Notes under the pieces: generated by a model
What the model saw: the letters and a program-made list of their open reading frames with translations, nothing else
The model's database searches: none
Told to the model about the DNA's origin: nothing
Made by a program: the position numbers and the translations under genes
Part shown: piece after piece, positions 1 to 11,830 of the stretch
How the letters are laid out: each line of letters opens with the position of its first letter
How positions within the stretch are numbered: the stretch's first letter is position 1
Origin: Solea solea
Lineage: Eukaryota; Chordata; Actinopteri; Pleuronectiformes; Soleidae
NCBI RefSeq assembly: GCF_958295425.1
Contig: NC_081150.1
Coordinates: forward strand, 6,757,001-6,821,000
Length of the DNA stretch: 64,000 nucleotides
Reading direction: 5' to 3'

Positions 1-294
1 CAAAGTCTGATAGTGTTACAGAAAATACATGGAGTCTAAAAACTGATTAGAACTGATGATGGTGTACTATTTGTATATCTGCTCACTTTGATGTAGTGGG
101 GTTAAATTAGTTTGTGTTTGTTTTTAATAAAGATAGAAGTACTCTGACCTTTTTGGGGGAATTTTTGGGAAGTCGCTCTAACAAAAATGTACATTAAACA
201 TTACAGTAAATTCTTACTGATCATTTTCTTGCAATTAAACACGGCACAATAATGTCCATCCGTGCTTCAACTCTCACACCTACAGTCAAATCAG

Positions 295-400
295 TGTCAA
301 ATTTACCTAATCCCCATGTTTGGGAGGAAGCCGGAGAACCCGGAGAAAACCCACACACACACACACACACGGGGAGAACATGCAAAATCCATGCAGAAAG
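295..400 (-). repeat. Dispersed teleost repeat fragment with (CA)n
   Basis: Read on the minus strand this matches the 'catgcatggattttgcatgttctcc...gttttctccgggttctccggc' pattern that is also seen at 53938-54062 and 61448-61735 in this window. The (CA)n run at about 351-370 sits where the other copies carry a GT-rich 'tgtgtgtgcgtg' segment, so the microsatellite probably grew out of the repeat. The family name was not assigned; it is described only from the multiple copies visible here. Confidence 0.6.
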
Positions 401-639
401 GCGTGTTGAAAGTGTTGAATTACATTTTTGATCTCTCTTTGTCTTTAGATCTTCTCAACATGTCTTGAACACCAGCCTGTTCAAAACACACTCAAACTCA
501 CACATGCATTAAGCCAAATTTTCCTCGGTCAAACAATCAAATGACATACAAACACTTATATGTGTGTTTGATAGCACAAAAGTATTTCAGTTCGATACAA
601 AGTCTTATTCCTGCATAGATGTGTTAGGGAGGCGAATAC

Positions 640-1190
640 ACTGCTTGGATCTAAATGCACGAGACAGGAGGCACGATGAAAGATTCAAGAGTTTTTATTG
701 CTCTCTTGAAAAGACAAACGAAATCAAAATCCCTTCTTCCTTGAAGTAGAAAAAAACAAAACAATACTAGGCACTAGCGCTACTAAGCAAAAGGCAAAAC
801 CGACTTGGACACTGACGTTCTCTCTGGTAGCATAAACGACGCTCTGGCACATGACAGAGGGACTGGGGACACTATATAGGGAAGAGGGAATCAAGGGCAG
901 GTGCGAGTGATTACTTAAGGATCACCAGGTGAAGTGCATGAGGGAATTAGGGGAGATGTGTCAATAAAGACAGGTGAAGAAACAACGCGACAGGAAGACA
1001 TGAACGTTTACCAAAATAAAAGGGGAAGTGAAAATCAACCCAACACCAAAAGTGACAAGAACTTAACGAAACTAACACAAGAACTGACTAAGCAAGACAA
1101 AACAGATCTGACGGTCAGAGTCAGAGTCTCATGTGGCCTTATCACAGGATTGGTGTTACAAAACTACCAGGATCATCAGTGGCTACCAGG
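640..1190. repeat. Probable dispersed repeat segment
   Basis: Purine-rich sequence with phrases such as 'ggcaggtgcgagtgatta', 'atcaccaggtgaag' and 'aacagatctgacggtcagag'. This composition resembles repeats that recur in fish intergenic DNA. A related style of sequence occurs at 3745-3915 and, in reverse sense, at 51395-51590 and 54581-54790. No coding capacity or termini were recognised. Confidence 0.35.
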
Positions 1191-3070
1191 CTGAGCACCA
1201 TCTCCTCATTGCTAAGAGAGCAGATCAGTGTCATTGAGTCACCTTGGCTCACTCTGCACTCCAGGGGAGGCCCCCCCCCCCCCCTTGTGTGATTTGTTAT
1301 TCTGTCTGCCTGTCACTCCAGACTTACTGTCCAAACTTTATCTCTATCTTCTTTTAGTGTCTCTGTGGCTGTCAATCCACATCTATCTCCGATCTGTTTT
1401 TATCACCTCCCCCTTTCTCTGAGCCGGAGCTGGGACGAGGTAAAATTAGTGATGCTACTGTCAGCCGATCAGTGTGAGCTCGAGTCTTTCACTGCTGCCA
1501 CAGTCAGAGAGAGAGAGAGCGACGGAGATTCACAGAGAACGAGCAATAAAGACAGGAAGGGAGTGCAACAAGAAGAGCGTAATTCAAGAGGGGAGACGAC
1601 AATAAAGGATGTCAAATGGCTCAATGTTAATGCAGCTGGCCATTTTGAGGGGGGAAAAATCTCTTGGAGGGACAAAAATCAGCAGCGGTCGAATATCAGA
1701 TAACCATCTCTGCATATGATTAATGGACGAGTTAGGAAATTGAAATTAGAGTCTTCAGCATCAACCTCTAGCCATCAGTGTGCGCTCCTTTATCACTGCC
1801 ATCTTATCAGTTTTGTCTTCCACCCCGATGTTGAGTGACTGAATTTTGCATACAGCCAACAGGTTTTGCATGTGTGCCACATTATTGTCACCTCACTGAA
1901 TTGGATTACTGAGAGTAAGTGATGGAGGCTCCGGAGAGTGAAAAAAGGAGAGGGAGAGATGTTGTTCTGCTAGGCAGCGGTGAATTCAATGTGCACTCAG
2001 TGGGGGGGGGGGGGGGTTCTGTCCTGCTCTCCTCTTCATTAGCCTTCAGACTTTAGTAAGCTTTAAGTCTTACAGCGCTGTGAGGCGTACTGTGTAGTAC
2101 GCTGTGCCCTTTTACTTCAGTTTTACCACCGCACTGATTAATCACAGCTCAATCTGATTCTCGGCTCATAAAGCCTTAAGGTGGACGTGCACTATTTCTT
2201 GGACTAATTAACAGTAGAACGTGCTGTTCTGGCTAAATGTAAAAAGATTGCAAAAGATTCCGTGGCTGTGGAGAAAAAATTAAATATGACCGTGGGTTTT
2301 TTTCCCCTCACAGCCTTTGAAGTCGTGTGGGATGTTGGCCTAGATTGGACGAAATCGAGTCAGCATATCAACGCGTGGATGCAAGTGCAGACTTTAATTT
2401 AGGGCTGTGTCTCAATTTGCAGCGTTAAGAGACACGTTGGAAATACGGAAAGCTCAGTGCATCGAAAATGACATTTGAGAATGTCAGTAGCATTGTGTGT
2501 GTGTGTGTGTGTGTATACAGAAACACTTTCCCTGTCTGGCAGAGAGACTCACACTTGACCTTGACCACGTCTGTTACAGAATACTCCACACTTAAGAATT
2601 ATTTACTACACACACAAGGAGAGAAAGAGGAGAATTCCTCCCCAACTTCAGACCAAAACAACAGCATCTGCCTCAAGAATCCAAGTGGGAGTGTTTTATG
2701 TGACAAAACGTCAAAACAACATTTATCACAGACTTTTCAATGCGTCTTTTCTCTCTCCAGAGTTCGTAAAAAATTCACTTATTCAAGAATTCAAGAAATA
2801 AATCTGGGCACAACCCAATAAAACTATGCATTCTTGTATTTACACTTTGTTTTAATCCACTCTGACTAATTGTTTCCTCTGTTTTCCCGTCTTTATTCGT
2901 ACTTGCAAGCTGCAGCTGGTTGAAGCTTCTGTAGCATTTTTACTGCACTGTGGGATTTTGCCAAAAGCTCCGGAAACAAGCTACAGTATATTAAATGAAC
3001 CTTATAGAATATATTATCAAAGATAAAGGTGCTTGTTATGCAGAGTTCCGAACACACGCTGTCAGCAGGT

Positions 3071-3520
3071 TTAAAGGTCCAGTGTGTAGGATATAAGGGC
3101 TTCTATTGACTAATATCCATAATTATGTTTTACATTAGTGTTTAATCACCTCAAACTGTCTCTGTCAATCAGGCTTTATATTAGAAATAAACCAAATGCT
3201 GCATTTCACTGGAGAGCAACGAATTATGACTCAAAAGCATTTTCTTATAAGTAAAGTTGCACAATAATGATTCATACAAACAGCTGTGTGAACTGCAATG
3301 GTCTTCATGAAACACATAGAGGAAAAGGAAATGATCTTTATTGTCATTATACAACCGAAACTGCATAACGAAATTTCGAGGTCAGATGCAGGGCTGATCA
3401 GAGCACCCCCACAAGGAACCAACGTGACGTGTTCTGATGTCTTCTATGACCAAGACTGAGAAAATACAGGGGGGGAAAATGCATTTGAGGGACTGAAACC
3501 TTTAAAAAGTGAACCTTTAA
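3071..3520. mobile_element. Nonautonomous inverted-repeat element, possibly composite
   Basis: The left end reads ttaaaggtccagtgtgta and the right end reads agtgaacctttaa, which is an imperfect inverted copy. The same termini flank 22724-22952 and 63683-63918 in this window, so this is a repeated short element with terminal inverted repeats and no coding capacity. A fragment resembling an L2-type LINE tail in antisense (about 3333-3390) lies inside it, which may make the copy a nested insertion. Confidence 0.5.
3333..3390 (-). repeat. LINE (L2-like) 3' tail fragment, antisense
   Basis: The plus strand reads atctttattgtcattatacaac and then cgaaatttcg. Its reverse complement resembles the 'cgaaatttcgttgc...gcaatgacaataaa' tail of the better-preserved LINE 3' end at 60782-61292 in this same window. 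Only the tail is present. Confidence 0.45.
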
Positions 3521-4874
3521 TATGCAGTTCCAATGAGTCATTAATTTTTCTTGTAGCAAAATATGGTTATGATGTTGAGGGATCAAGACACATGCGGATG
3601 AATAGAAACCACATTTTTGCAAAAGAAGAGGACCCTAATCCAGGGCTAGTGTGGGAACAAATGGAAAGAGAGGATTTTAATGAAACCTACTCTAGGAAGA
3701 AAGAGGCTAAATCCAAAAATCATTTCTCTTTCCAGGGAAAAAGCCAAGGAAATAAACAGTGAGTACAAATACAGCAAAGTGTAGAATAAAGGGAGTGGAG
3801 ATAACAAGACCCAGGTGACACACATGAGGAACAGGTGAAACTTAAAGGGAACAGCTGTGTTTCATCAGGGCAGGTAAAGGTGGAATGAGGGAGGAGACAA
3901 GGGAGGGAAACTGCAAAGACAGACAATAAATATAAATCCAAGGTGGGTATTTTTGAAAACTGACATTTCCCTTATATATAAAAATGTGTCCACACATGCT
4001 AAATTCTGAAAAACAAAGACCCACTTTTAGGTGAGTGGCGATGCTGTATAAGTGTATCTGTAAAGCTTTATCGTCCAATCAGAAGAGAGAACAGAAAAAC
4101 ATCACATAATGCCCCCAGTATGTGTATGTACTGTACATGTCAGCATGTTAAAGGTTCAGTGAGCAGTGCTAAAACTAGCAGAGGTTTGGCTACATCCAGG
4201 AGCATTCCTCGCCTCATGTTAACAAAATATAATGACGTGCACGCTGACATCGGCCAGAGGAGACAAAGAAAGGAGAAAAAAATAAATCTGTTTTCCCTTC
4301 CTGAACGTGTGTGAAAATAGATTTATGAACGGTCATAACAAAGCTATGTTTTCAAAAAAAAATACCAACCTACATGTGGACTGTGCCTGAACGTGTCCAA
4401 GTTCAAATCGATGGACCTAAATGTGCAAAATACAAATATGAACAAGTTCAAAGCAAATTTGAAAAAAAAATGGTATGGCCACGAATTAGCAATTCATGCA
4501 CACATTCAGTTTATTTGTTTATTTATTTCATGTATCAAATGTCCAAAAAGAAAATGTCTCTATGGTCATACACCTGCCTTTATATGTTATAATAATGTAT
4601 TCATGGATATGAATTACCAGACATATGTAGCTTAATACTCATTTTTCCATGTGTTTTTTTTTCTAAACTCTCAGAGTACGTCAGAATGATAAATTGCACC
4701 AGATTCCCTTCTGCTGGATTCACACTTTTTTTTTTGGCAGGGGAAAGCCTGATTTTGCGTGAAATGAGCTGATACTCATAGTGTGAGCGTGAAAGGGCAG
4801 CAGTGCCTACTTTGATTATTATTTTGTGAATGGAGCAGGGATGGCACACTCTCCCCCACGCTCACAACACGTAC

Positions 4875-4961
4875 GATCAGTCCGGCTGGCTCGCATCTCG
4901 AAGCTAGGACGACGAGAGCCGTGAGTGACAGGTAGAAAAGAGCAGCAGACATACTGTACAT
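4875..4961 (-). other. Candidate signal-peptide exon (unassigned)
   Basis: On the minus strand an ATG at 4961 (or an in-frame one at 4952) opens 29 codons that end exactly at a good donor, GTACGT. The peptide starts MYSMSAALF and continues with a hydrophobic YLSLTALVVLA core and then a polar stretch, the layout of a secretory signal peptide. The frame is also open upstream to 5051. If real, it would be the first coding exon of a gene running left out of the window. No downstream exon or homologue was recognised, so chance cannot be excluded. Confidence 0.18.
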
Positions 4962-5970
4962 GTGACAGCCTGCCAACTCCAGAGATGCTGAGAGAGGAAC
5001 AGCCGCCTCACTAGCGTCATATAGAAATGCACTGAACTCATCCGTCCTCACAGCTGAAAAACAGACTGTGAAGAAGAAGCGACAGAGTTTGAGAGAGAGA
5101 GAGAGACAGACAGGAGGGATGGTGAGAGTCTGAGAGATAAAGTCTCACCAGCCTCAGCTGTAGTTATTGATGTTCACTTGACTTTGGAACATCCGCATGC
5201 CCGTCCGCTGTTGTTAATTGCATAGCACCAATTTAACACAGCGGCAGAGACAGGCGAGGAGATGCTTGGTGAACTGTGGAGCTCTGCGTCTCATCTCCTG
5301 CTTTATCTCCTGTTCGAGCTGTCTCGTGATGATGCTCTCAGCCACTGTACGTCTCCATGGTAATTATGCAGCTCTTTGCATGGTTAACTGCTCCATTGTC
5401 TGGAAATATTACCTACCAACTGTGGGAGAGTCTTAATTTGGGGGGAAAAAAAGACCTCAAATGAACTCTTCAGGCTTTAAAAAAAAAAAAAATTCTAATT
5501 CCCCAAAATGGAGAAACAGGAAAGCTCATTTCACTTTACTATTACCCCCATGCTGATGCTGTAGTGTGTTAGCTGGAGTTATTACATTTAAGATACGCAA
5601 AATGTATTATTTAATGGAACTCTGAAGCTGTTTTTGGGGATATTTTAATGAAGTGTGATCCAGCCCATGGAGCAGGGAATATCTGAGCAACGATGCATGA
5701 GCGACACCTGAGTGATCACAGTCTGAGACTGTGTGTCTGATCGAATGATGAAATACGAACCCAAACGGAACGGCATCCATCGAGATAAATGCGTGTTGCG
5801 TTGTGATTGGTTATATAAAAAGAGCATACAGAGAGAGCAATTGTACACGCACACACACACTCATACAGACCCCAGAGGCCTGTGTTTGCCTTTCCTGTAA
5901 TCTGAGCTTCCGTTCTCTGTAGAGTGATGTAACTGAATGCCAGTCCTAAACCAGGAGAGCCAGCCAGACA

Positions 5971-5972
<2 letters not shown>

Positions 5973-6019
<47 letters not shown>
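5973..6019. repeat. (GT)n microsatellite
   Basis: An uninterrupted run of about 23 GT units, the longest dinucleotide GT array in the window. Runs this long are normally length-polymorphic. Confidence 0.95.
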
Positions 6020-6020
<1 letters not shown>

Positions 6021-6365
6021 AAACATGCACACTTTCTTTTGCTATCTCTTTACATCACCTGGGTCACAGTTTAGTACTAATTGCAAAAGATTGCAGGACA
6101 AACTTGCCAACATTCAGGTTCGCCCTGCGCAGACTTTGCTGCCATAAACATGGTAGTTTATTGCGTCACGTCGCCCTGCAGATACTTTTACAAGGTCACC
6201 GATATGTGGCAGTGACTCAAGACCCACATAACTCCTGTTATGCTGAATCCCTTGACTGGTTTGTGGACCACAAACAGTGCTTTGCGGTACACACAGTCTC
6301 AGACTCCAAATTGGTCAGGAGGGCATCTCGTCGGAGATATTAGAAATGAGCTGCTGTGACCTCTT

Positions 6366-6410
6366 TTCTTCTTCTCTTCTCTTCTCTTCTCTTCTCTTCT
6401 CTTCTCTTCT
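6366..6410. repeat. (CTTCT)n pyrimidine repeat
   Basis: About eight or nine tandem copies of a CTTCT pentamer. It produces an artificial RREEK-type open frame on the minus strand. Homopyrimidine mirror-like tracts of this kind can form triplex DNA. Confidence 0.9.
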
Positions 6411-7269
6411 CCTCTCCGTAACCAGTAATAAGCATGTGGGGCTCTCCCTCAGCTTAGAGGCCAGTGGTTCCCTAACTCTCTTCCTGCCTCCTGCCTCCTG
6501 CCTCAGCATCACCAGCAGGAAGCTGAGGCTGCCTTGAATGTTAATAACACAAATGCTCCTCCGGATACTTTTCTTTGCATGTGGCTTTTCCATCCTCCAA
6601 ACCGAGTCATCGAAGATATTAATAATAAATAACTCAAAAGAATTTAGTTAAAAAGAGAAGGGAACCATCCTTTGCCACGGGCCAAATAGTCTTTGCTCTA
6701 ACAAAGCAAAACAGATGGTTAATAGCTTATACTTTAACTGTATAATATGTTGCAACATAGGCATCTTGCGCAAAAGAAAGGGACTCATTATTTTGCCTGG
6801 TGGTGAAATAGGTCAGAGGTTTATTTACTTTGTAACCCTGCACTTGATGCTAAATAGGTTGCCACATAAGTTTGAAGTATATGGTGTATGTAAGTGTGTG
6901 TGTGCGTGTGCGTGTTGGTCTCTGTGCTTGTTTTCCTCTCCATGTGACCCATTTGCTGATCAACCACAGAGTTCCCCCACTCTGCTGGGGTTTCCATGCC
7001 AACGCAGCCAGTGGCAAGACAAAAGGAGAGGACTTGGTTTTGATCAAAGAGACCACTGCTTCAGTCTGCAGCTCACGCTATCTAGCAAGTGACACAGTGT
7101 GAGCGTCCACATGGAGATATGAGGAGAGATAACACTGTCCACCAGAGGTTTCTACCCTTATCATGAGATACACCACCAGAGCCCTGTCAGACGAGTGTTT
7201 CCGTAAAACTGCATGTCAGTATATTATTAATAAACTACATTATATTTTCCATTCATTCATTTTCTACTG

Positions 7270-7583
7270 CAGTGGGCAGCAAATCGTGGCCTGTGGGCCA
7301 AAACTGGCGCGCAGATGAATTCAAAAATCAGATTTTTTTTTTCAGGCAGAATTCAGAGCCTTTTAATTGTGAAAAAAGATGAACTGTGTCAAAGGGCAAT
7401 TTGAAGACACTAGTAACAGTCTGTGCCAAACTCAAGTTACTTTTTTAAACAAACACGTCTCTTACAAAGGTTGGTCGATGAAAAAGGCAGGTTTGTCTGA
7501 TTGTGAATTCTGATGTTTTGGCCCGGTATTCAATTTGTGAGAAAAATACTGGCCCAAAGCCGAATTTACTTGCCGACCCCTGG
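7270..7583. mobile_element. hAT-like nonautonomous element
   Basis: The left end reads cagtgggcagcaaatcgtggcc and the right end reads ttgccgacccctg, whose reverse complement is caggggtcggcaa. Terminal repeats of the CAGGGGTCGGCAA type with an internal 'ggcctgtgggccaaa' are typical of short hAT-superfamily relics. The copy is non-coding and degraded. Confidence 0.55.
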
Positions 7584-7585
7584 TA

Positions 7586-7700
7586 TACTGCTTTATCCTT
7601 CACATGAGGGTCACAGGGACACTGGAGCCAATCCCCGGTAACATGGGCTGAAAGGTCACCAGTCCATCGCAGGGACAACACACGCCTACATTTAATATAG
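7586..7700 (-). repeat. Dispersed teleost repeat fragment
   Basis: Contains 'cagggacactggagccaatccccgg' and 'ggtcaccagtccatcgcagggacaacacac'. Read in reverse this corresponds to the 'gtccctgtgatggactggcgatcagtccccgg' part of the copy at 61448-61735. It directly abuts the hAT-like element on its left. Confidence 0.55.
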
Positions 7701-10110
7701 AGTGTCCACATTGCAAACCTGGGTCTTTTTGCTGACATTTGATTCCATTCATTAAATAAATGTGGATATTTGTTGCAGAAATAAACCAGGTTGAATTCAC
7801 AAGCATTGTTGTTGATTAATTGCTGTATGTTTGTGCACTGTGCCGGACTAATAGGTCACTAAATGGCCCATATTTAATTTTGAGCGGCATAGGAAGTGAC
7901 ATTTTAGACGTGAAACAGGAAAACGTGCACTAAGCGGCTCAATATCCAAATGTGCAAATACAGAGAACAAAGGAGGAGTTCTTAGAGAACTGTGGAAAGG
8001 CGATCGATAAAATGGACCAAGTCCAGATTACACGCGGAATACAGAATACCGCATTGACGAGAACAGAATGTAAACAAAGCTGTTAATTAAAGTACCAAAG
8101 CCAAAATCTATAATCTGTTTAAATAATACTCTCTCGCTGTAATTAATACTCATTGTCATGCATAAAGTACCATTTAACTGCTGCACTTACACTTCACATT
8201 AGTCCAACACTCCCAGTTTTCCATGTGGATATATGGATGTATGCTGATGGCAGTTACTAAACAAGTGCTTGTTTCCACTGACAGCGTAGCCTGCAGGAAA
8301 TGAATCGTCTCAGTTACTTTGGTGAGACAGCAGTATCATTCTTCCTAAATGAAAGCGCTTTCCAAATTTCCTGCGTGTCAGCCGCGCAAACAAGCTTATT
8401 CACTGTGACGATACGTAAAGCTGCAGTTGTGCATGCACATAAGCGGCAGAGGGAGGAGAGCGGTTTGGAGAGGGGAAGCTGTATTTGAACAGCAGCTGCA
8501 TTTAGTGATACTGCGGGACAACTTTCCTCTCCACTCGTCAGTGACAGAGGAAGCAAGGAGCGAGTGAGCAAGTGAGCAAAGGGAGAGGGGAGACAAAGAT
8601 GAAGTGACAATGAGAAGGAGATAGAGATTTGATAAATGAGAGGGGGATTAAGAGCAAAAAAAGAGAACACAAGAGAGCGCTGCAAAAAAAAAAGAAGCTA
8701 CAGAAAAGGCATCATGTTTGGAGAGAGAGTTAGAAGAGTGAGCCGAGTTCAGACCTTCAAAGGGATACAGTGCCTGACTAATTTGTAACCACTGAGACCT
8801 CAACCAACCAAAGCCAATTTGTGCAGCTCAAGGTGACCCTTGGGAGCGTTAATAAGCGAGTGTGTGAGTGTATATGTGAGGGACACACCAAGACACAGTA
8901 TTCCCTTTTCTCTTTTCTTTTCTTTGACAAATCCTCATCAACGCTGATGTGAATAAACAAGCACGGCGTTCACCTATCAAAAAGACACCCACACACACAC
9001 CTACACTGCCTCCTCATCATGGCAGAAGATTAATGTCTCTCCATGAGATAACTGCCTCATCATCAGCCAAGAATCCTGCCTCACTGATCAATCACCTCAC
9101 TGTGAAACGATAGACTCTGACTGCTGTGACCGCAGCCACATTCACCTGACGGCCGCTCATTATGGCCTCTGTGACCTGCTCCTGTAACTGCCGTGATGGA
9201 TACACAGTGCACCCATAACACATCAAAGGGATTCTATTGATCTCCCCTTGTTCTAATATTAATCATTTCCGGCAGGCTCAAATGATGCCTTTGCCTTTGA
9301 CGCAGGGCTTATAATGTGTCAGAAGAACCACACTTTTTTTTTTGATTACTTCATCATTCTTTTTCACTTTCCAAGCGTTTTTTTTTTTTTTATTATTATT
9401 ATGATCAAATTGAATCATTCAGTAATGCTATTGCAGCCTCAGATATTCTGAATAATAGAAAAAGATGCAGATACGTGGCCACCGGAATATCAATGCGGTC
9501 CCCTCAGCGTGTGATATCTTTGATGAGGGTGTTCCTCTCCTGCCTTGAAGGTGTAGACATATCTGACAAGAAAATAATGAGATCACTTCAGTCACATCCG
9601 TGCGCACCCGGCAATGCTTGCCTTTGTGTTGCCATTTTGTATTGTTTCAGCAGGCTGATAAGAGCACGAGTTTGGGGCTGTGCGGTGTGGAATGAGTAGC
9701 TCACTCCTGCGCGCTGGATTGATGGAGTCAACAATTCCCTGTGGCGTGTCTTTGATTATGCATATAGCGACTCTCCCTCTGCACAGAAGATAAACAAAAA
9801 CAGCCCAAAGCAGAGCAAGCTGTAACCCATAGGACACACGTCCTCTATACTGTACATACACATGTACGCACACGTGCACGCACACACATATACAGTACAC
9901 TTGTGATGCTAATTTATGCCTGTTTACAGAAAAGTGAGCACATCCAGCAGGCTACATACTGTACACTAAATATGTATAGGGCTGCACAGATCATACCGAT
10001 TCATTTACATGCATAGAATAAATGAATACACTGCACGCACACACCAATATATACACACACACATATCTTTTCTTTTCTTTTCTTTTTTTTTTGCAGGGTG
10101 AATCACCAAC

Positions 10111-10167
10111 CTGCCTGTCTTCTTCGGGGTCTCCATCCGTATATGAGTCATCCATCAGACAGTAGCC
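10111..10167 (-). other. Candidate 57-base internal exon (unassigned)
   Basis: On the minus strand a polypyrimidine-preceded acceptor (ttttcccacag) is followed by 57 bases open in one frame and a donor (CAG then gttggt). The 19-residue peptide is acidic and hydrophilic: GYCLMDDSYTDGDPEEDRQ. A length divisible by three would suit a cassette exon. The plus strand also shows a very strong acceptor (pyrimidine tract then ttgcag) at 10096, but its frame closes quickly. I do not recognise the peptide, and no partner exons were found. Confidence 0.25.
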
Positions 10168-10961
10168 CTGTGGGAAAATCAACACACTCTCAGACATTGC
10201 GTGTGTGTGCACAGAGACAAAGTTAAACACAAAGGGCTTCCCTTTTCTTTATGGCTGTGAAGAATTGAATGCATGTGCTATTTTGCTGGTGAGGGAAGCC
10301 CCTGGCATTGTGTGTGTGTGTGTGTGTGCACTAAGAAAAGGATCACATGCTCCATGTGTTGAGTCATACACAGGCGGCTTGTTTGCCAGGGAGCGGCTGA
10401 CTGACTGACTGACTGACTGACTGGTGAATGCAGTTCGGCAGGGGACTCATCATCTATGCACCGCTGAGCCCAAGGCTCTTCAGACAAGACTCACGACTTT
10501 CTTGTTAACTGTTTGATTTGCAGTTGGCTGCAAAATAGCTGCCTTTACATCTCACACGCTGCTCTGTTATGGAAGCAGCCCTGCACTTTCCAATCAGTGA
10601 TTTTAACAGCCAGTTTCACACCTCATTAGTTAATTTAATGTATTGGGAGATGGATGGAGACGGTTCTGGAAAGAGGCAGTTGCAGGGGGGCACAGTTACG
10701 CGTGCGTTCCAGCGCTCCAGCTTTTCTTGATTAGGTCAAGAGCATGGAGAACTTTTATTCCCCGAGTCCTATTATTATTTTTCTTTTTTTTCTTCTATCA
10801 CTTTATGATAAACAATCTTTGATGTTGCCTCAAAGATGAATGGAAAGCTCGTATTTAATATTAGATTAAACATTCTTAGTGGAACAATCCCAGAGGGAAG
10901 CGCTGGGCTGTAACATGAACGGCAAAGAGAAATAAATAAAGGACTTGAGTGAATACATAGA

Positions 10962-10968
<7 letters not shown>

Positions 10969-11020
<52 letters not shown>

Positions 11021-11036
11021 TATATATATGTATATA
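10969..11036. repeat. (TA)n-rich microsatellite
   Basis: About 68 bases of nearly pure alternating TA, interrupted by cacaca and tgta. It gives the repeated IYIYIY open frame on the minus strand, which is not a gene. Confidence 0.95.
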
Positions 11037-11654
11037 GGAGACAGAAAATCCTTCATTATAACTTTCAGTGAAGCTGGAATATTCTATATGTGACTTCTTA
11101 TCATATCAGTTTAACAGAACCTGATACTTGACTTGATAAGAGGTTTCAGAATTTTACATTTTTAAGATCTGACAGAGGAAATCTGGGTGTACTTTTTTGA
11201 GCAAAGATAAGCTGGAAAACAGAAGCTCCACAACCGACATCCGCTTTGTGACTTAATGAGAATGTGGTCTCATTTACGGCAGACATTGCATAGTGAAGAT
11301 TTACAATTTATTCTATAATGATACCTCAGTTTCTTGTTAAAGGATTCTTGCTAAAATGATTAAAAGCCAACCACTGAAAGTCTGGATTCTTTGAGCATAA
11401 ACATTGAAAGCACATGGACTTTAAGTGAGGAGGAGGAGGAGGAGGAGGAGGAGTAACTGGTGATTTTGCAGTAGTGGGATTGTAATGATTAAAGACATTT
11501 CTCTCAAACACAGAGTCAACATCAAATGTCTCAAACATGTTTTTATCTTCCTTCCATATGTGGAATGCAAAATGTACTTAAGCCATATGTAGTCAGTGTC
11601 CATTTGACGGAGTGTATGCATGTGTGCATTCATGTGTGTGTTCTTGTATTTGCT

Positions 11655-11830
11655 GCCTCTTAAGGACCTTCTCTGGCACAAACACTGACCTTGTCAGGAC
11701 CAGTAGTCCCCATGGAGACCAAAACCTGGTCACAATGAGGCAGATTCTTATTCCTGGGGGGACTGATTGAGTTTAGGGCTAATAATTAGAATTGTGGTTA
11801 GATTAAGGTTAGGCATTCACTGGTTATGTT
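11655..11830. repeat. Dispersed repeat, copy 1
   Basis: Contains 'ccccatggagaccaaaacctggtc' and 'aatgaggcag' followed by 'gtttagggctaataattagaatt'. A second copy at 46240-46330 shares the same order of motifs, so this is an interspersed repeat. Confidence 0.6.

Larger units (their letters stand above)
1..4800. other. Intergenic or intronic DNA with repeats
   Basis: No exon could be supported here. The stretch holds a reverse-oriented piece of a common fish repeat with an embedded (CA)n run (about 295-400), a repeat-like segment at about 640-1190, a C14 run at 1271-1284, a G15 run at 2002-2016, a (TG)n run near 2493-2514, an inverted-repeat element at 3071-3520, and another repeat-like stretch at 3745-3915. 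The open frames are short, often run through simple repeats, and lack recognisable domains. Confidence 0.6.
4962..10110. other. Non-coding stretch with microsatellites
   Basis: Nothing here could be supported as a gene. It carries a long (GT)n run at 5973-6019, a (CTTCT)n run at about 6366-6410, a hAT-like short element at 7270-7583, a repeat fragment at 7586-7700, and purine-rich DNA at 8440-8740. AT-rich sequence at about 9220-9330 with several CTTTG/CAAAG motifs has the look of conserved non-coding DNA, but conservation cannot be judged from one sequence. Confidence 0.5.

Noticed and set aside
5716..6030. Long open frame through (CA)n with THTHTH
   Set aside because: A microsatellite lacks stops in this frame, and the flanking residues show no known domain.
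6315..6593. Open frame with RREEKRREEKRREEEKR on the minus strand
   Set aside because: It is produced by the (CTTCT)n repeat, and no splice or domain support exists.
10775..11056. Open frame with IYIYIYIY on the minus strand
   Set aside because: It is the TA microsatellite read in frame, not a protein.
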